Notes under the pieces: generated by a model
Seen by the model: only the letters and a program-made list of their open reading frames with translations
Told to the model about the DNA's origin: nothing
The model's database searches: none
Assembly (NCBI GenBank): GCA_030141605.1
Contig: JAQGDQ010000164.1
Span: 354,694 to 418,693, forward strand
Direction of reading: 5' to 3'
Source: Tubiluchus corallicola
Lineage: Eukaryota; Priapulida; Priapulimorpha; Priapulimorphida; Tubiluchidae
DNA: 64,000 nt
Translations under genes and position numbers: made by a program
Shown here: in pieces, positions 61,068-64,000 of the stretch
Layout: each line of letters opens with the position of its first letter
Numbering within the stretch: the first letter of the stretch is position 1

Positions 61068-64000
61068 CTGTAAAAGAAATTACAATAATTTAAAAACCCA
61101 AAAGAAACATCTTGATTATCAGTAATAAAGTATGTAAATCTTAAGACGGAAAAACTCATCAACATTAAACTAAAATTACGATAATTATTCGAATGTGCTT
61201 AATTTAAGAAAAACATAACCTATTTATTTTTAATACAATTCTGTATGGACAAGTTGGAAAGCACTCAAAGGCAGGGATCACTCAAAATACATTTGCAGGG
61301 TCACCAAAACCTGGTTCATTATCAGACTGAATACAGAGTGAATCTATCCATACTTCTGCTGTGATTCCTTGTACAAAACTAAAGGAAAATACGACGATTT
61401 TTCATATCCTACCCCATTTTGAAGTACAGTAAGAAGTATACATTTTAACACCTATAATAATTCTAAAGCACTTCTGATAATTAAATAATAGGTTAAAAGC
61501 TTAATTAATGGCGGACAAACATAACTAATGATGACATCACAAATGAACATAATTTTAAACAGCACAAAAATACCATGAGCATGTTGCACGTGTTCACGAA
61601 AACAGAAATTGAAATATAGTGTTACTGTACAACATTCAATGTAATATACAAAAACTCCGCAAATTTTAAGTTTAAAATTCAAATTTACCACTATGCTCAC
61701 GAGCTCTTGAATGTGCGCACTACAACACAACTGAACATCTATGAACTGAGAGCTACAGCACCTGTTTTTAGTGCTACGCACTTCCGAGATGTAGGTCTTA
61801 GTGCCCGTCTAACTAGCAAATGGCAAAATGCATGTAACAGCGAAGAACTAGCTGTGCGAACTCAAAATTACATTTATTTCACATAAGTCATTCCTGAAGA
61901 AAATGGTATGTTGCCTTTCAATATTTTATAGGGTAGATTGTTTTGAGCTACATTTTAGGATTGGGTCCGGTTTTCCTTTAATGTTCAACTGTCAGTTTTA
62001 ATCAAAACCACTGTAAACAACCATAAGAAAAATGTTTTACGTTCTGACACAGAAAAACTTTCACACTGCATAGGATGAAACGAAAGCATTACAAGCGATA
62101 CGGAGGCAGAATAGCACCACCTCATCCTTGCATTATTTCCATATGCATGCACATGCAATAAAATAATTTCGAAATGTCAACCTGTCAGTATATATTTGGC
62201 ATCAACAAGAAAACAGTAATTGCACGTGTTGTAAGCCACTAAAATGAAAAATTCACAAAATTGCTGTGCAAGTGTAATCCAAACAAAAACAAAGTAAATA
62301 ATATTTAAAAAAAAAACAGTGAAAATTTTCTTGCTGCATCCAATAATCAATTTTACCTCCTTTTGTTACTGTTGGTTTCATTAGTCTCTCTATTTTCACA
62401 CAATTTACATACAGCTGCTTCACCTCTGTATTGTCGCACGAATTGTTTTATGTATATCGCACATGCACCTACGTTCCTTTTTCAAATAATTAGCAACTAA
62501 AGTTAGCTCTTTATTGTAACCACTGTCCTTTTGCTTGTGATAAACTAAATGTTAGTGTCACTTAAGGTAAAAGTCACTGCAACAAGTCATCCATCAGTGG
62601 CACAAGTTTTGTATATATAGGTTGTCACTGACTTGGGCCGATTGGTCAGAAGATGAATTGGACACAAATCGGACCGGTATATTCAAGCGGTGCACCCCTA
62701 CATGTAAGATGTTGTGTGTGTACGCATGCTAAGTATGACCTTGCCTACGAAATAGATGATCATTCAAATTTAGGAGGAAACATGAGTTACAGTTGGTTTT
62801 GTATTATTAATTAATTAAGTTGTGATCCGGTCGTAAGTTGTATAGGTCGTAAGTGGACAACCACCCATACAAAAAATTAGTTCCTGCTACTGATCATAAC
62901 TGGAAACCCCAGGCAAGTGTTGGCCAAAGTACTGGTGGTAAAATAAGAAGAAATACTTCTATTCTACTCAATATGTTTTGATAGAAGCCACAAAAATCAA
63001 CTAACGACAGCCTCCAACTGCCTAAATATTAAACAGGCTAAGCTCGCCCAGAGATAACACTTGGAACACTATACTAGGCTCTTGGCGACTGAATTTTGCC
63101 AAACGGTTTAACTACTTGGTCATCAAGAAGCACACAGAAACTAATTAAAGTAAGTATGAGGCAAAGTACTACTTCGATTAAATCTTTTATTGATTGCAAC
63201 TACCACAATAAACACTTTCTATCATAGTACATCAGCTTTTGAAATTAAAATTGGAGGCGCTAGTATTGGGAGATAATAAATTAACCGTTTTCATTTACAT
63301 CGACAACCAAGTGGAAGTTATTCAACTCGATTCAATTCGAGTTAGGTTTATTCACATGCAAAACACCAGAAGCAACTTATACACTTTTAATGGGAAAGTT
63401 TTATCGAAAGGAAGCTAGTGGCTGATTCTGCATTGCGCTCATTAATTGCTGTCTGTGCGGATTACAGACGTTAAACCGGGTTTGATGAGACGGCAGACGA
63501 CATCGGTTCAATTTATTTCTTCGTCAATAAAGCAGATGCAACAACAAAACAAAGTCATTGCCGCATTACGTTGGCAACATCTGCCAAACTGCTGACCAAA
63601 TCTAGTCGGTTGATGGCAATTACCTACAAGTGCACAGCAATAATATCTAGTTGTAGCCACTTTCTGCAAAGATTGACAAGAGCTAGATCACAACATGGCC
63701 GTTTGCAGACAGAAAGCTAATGGCGGAAGGTCGTCACATTGACTGCTACAGAAAATTATACCATGCCTTGTGGAAGAATACACTATGGCAAAGAGCCAAA
63801 ACACATAAAGGGATAAGCATTCATTCTAAAAAAACAGTCAATGCTAGGAGTTGGCTGCAATGTCTCTAGAGAACATGACAGTGTTACTTGCAGAATGCAA
63901 AAGGCAGAAAGATAGTGTGCAATGTGTTACAAAAAAGAATATTTATCATTTATTCTGTGACACAGTCATTTGAATTGTCTAAATCACAGTAAAGAACAGC
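61068..64000. other. PMCA 5' intron / flank, no exon seen
   Basis: I looked on the minus strand for the N-terminal PMCA segment (residues before SG-x-x-x-DLE) and found nothing with that character and matching splice phase. The stretch is AT-rich with no recognised gene. The missing exon is presumed beyond 64000. Confidence 0.55.

Noticed and set aside
61452-61781. Minus-strand 109-codon ORF as the missing PMCA N-terminal exon
   Set aside because: Cys-rich, no resemblance to PMCA N-termini and no matching donor phase.

Overview
The window is nuclear DNA of an animal, most likely an invertebrate. It is AT-rich, and its three protein genes are split by many spliceosomal GT-AG introns of about 0.2 to 7 kb. 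There are tRNA-derived SINE copies, several families of short inverted-repeat transposons and long microsatellites. The plasma-membrane Ca2+ pump, with its animal-type calmodulin-binding tail, argues for a metazoan. I cannot fix the phylum; an early-branching lineage such as sponge or cnidarian is only a guess. There is no operon, CRISPR, rRNA or phage content.

Region 1 (1-2980, + strand) holds the last four coding exons of an SLC23-family (nucleobase/ascorbate) transporter whose 5' part lies outside the window. Region 2 (2981-11286) is intergenic, with several small inverted-repeat elements and a CCAAT-bearing, GC-richer patch near 8.1-8.4 kb that may be the promoter side of the next gene. 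Region 3 (11287-21065, + strand) is a complete 11-exon gene for a 633-residue hybrid cluster protein (Hcp, 'hydroxylamine reductase', prismane family). It has all seven hybrid-cluster ligands, a four-cysteine proximal-cluster motif and a mitochondrial-type presequence. Because exon phases join perfectly and a presequence is present, it is a host gene and not contamination. One intron carries a near-perfect 188-bp-arm foldback.

Region 4 (from about 26.7 kb to 61.07 kb, - strand) is a plasma-membrane Ca2+-ATPase (PMCA, ATP2B family). Nineteen constitutive exons join in frame to give 1167 residues; only roughly the first 60-80 residues are missing, upstream of the window. The main discovery is at the 3' end. 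The last intron sits at the same place as mammalian PMCA splice site C, inside the calmodulin-binding domain. About 7.6 kb beyond the obvious terminal exon (34485-34811) there is a second terminal exon (26848-27042) that starts IRVVNAFR, as in mammalian PMCAs. It has a polypyrimidine acceptor in the right phase, its own stop and its own AATAAA. Both tails end in PDZ-ligand-like residues (SSV and TPV). A 69-nt phase-0 cassette candidate lies between the two terminal exons, and a 42-nt phase-1 cassette candidate lies where mammalian splice site A would be.

The Hcp and PMCA genes converge tail to tail, about 5.8 kb apart if the distal PMCA exon is used. The three genes have no obvious shared pathway. 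Mobile-element content is high within introns and intergenic DNA: a piggyBac-type TTAA element, a pogo-like TA element, a hAT-like element, an element with a 6-bp duplication, a two-copy MITE family, and tRNA-derived SINEs.
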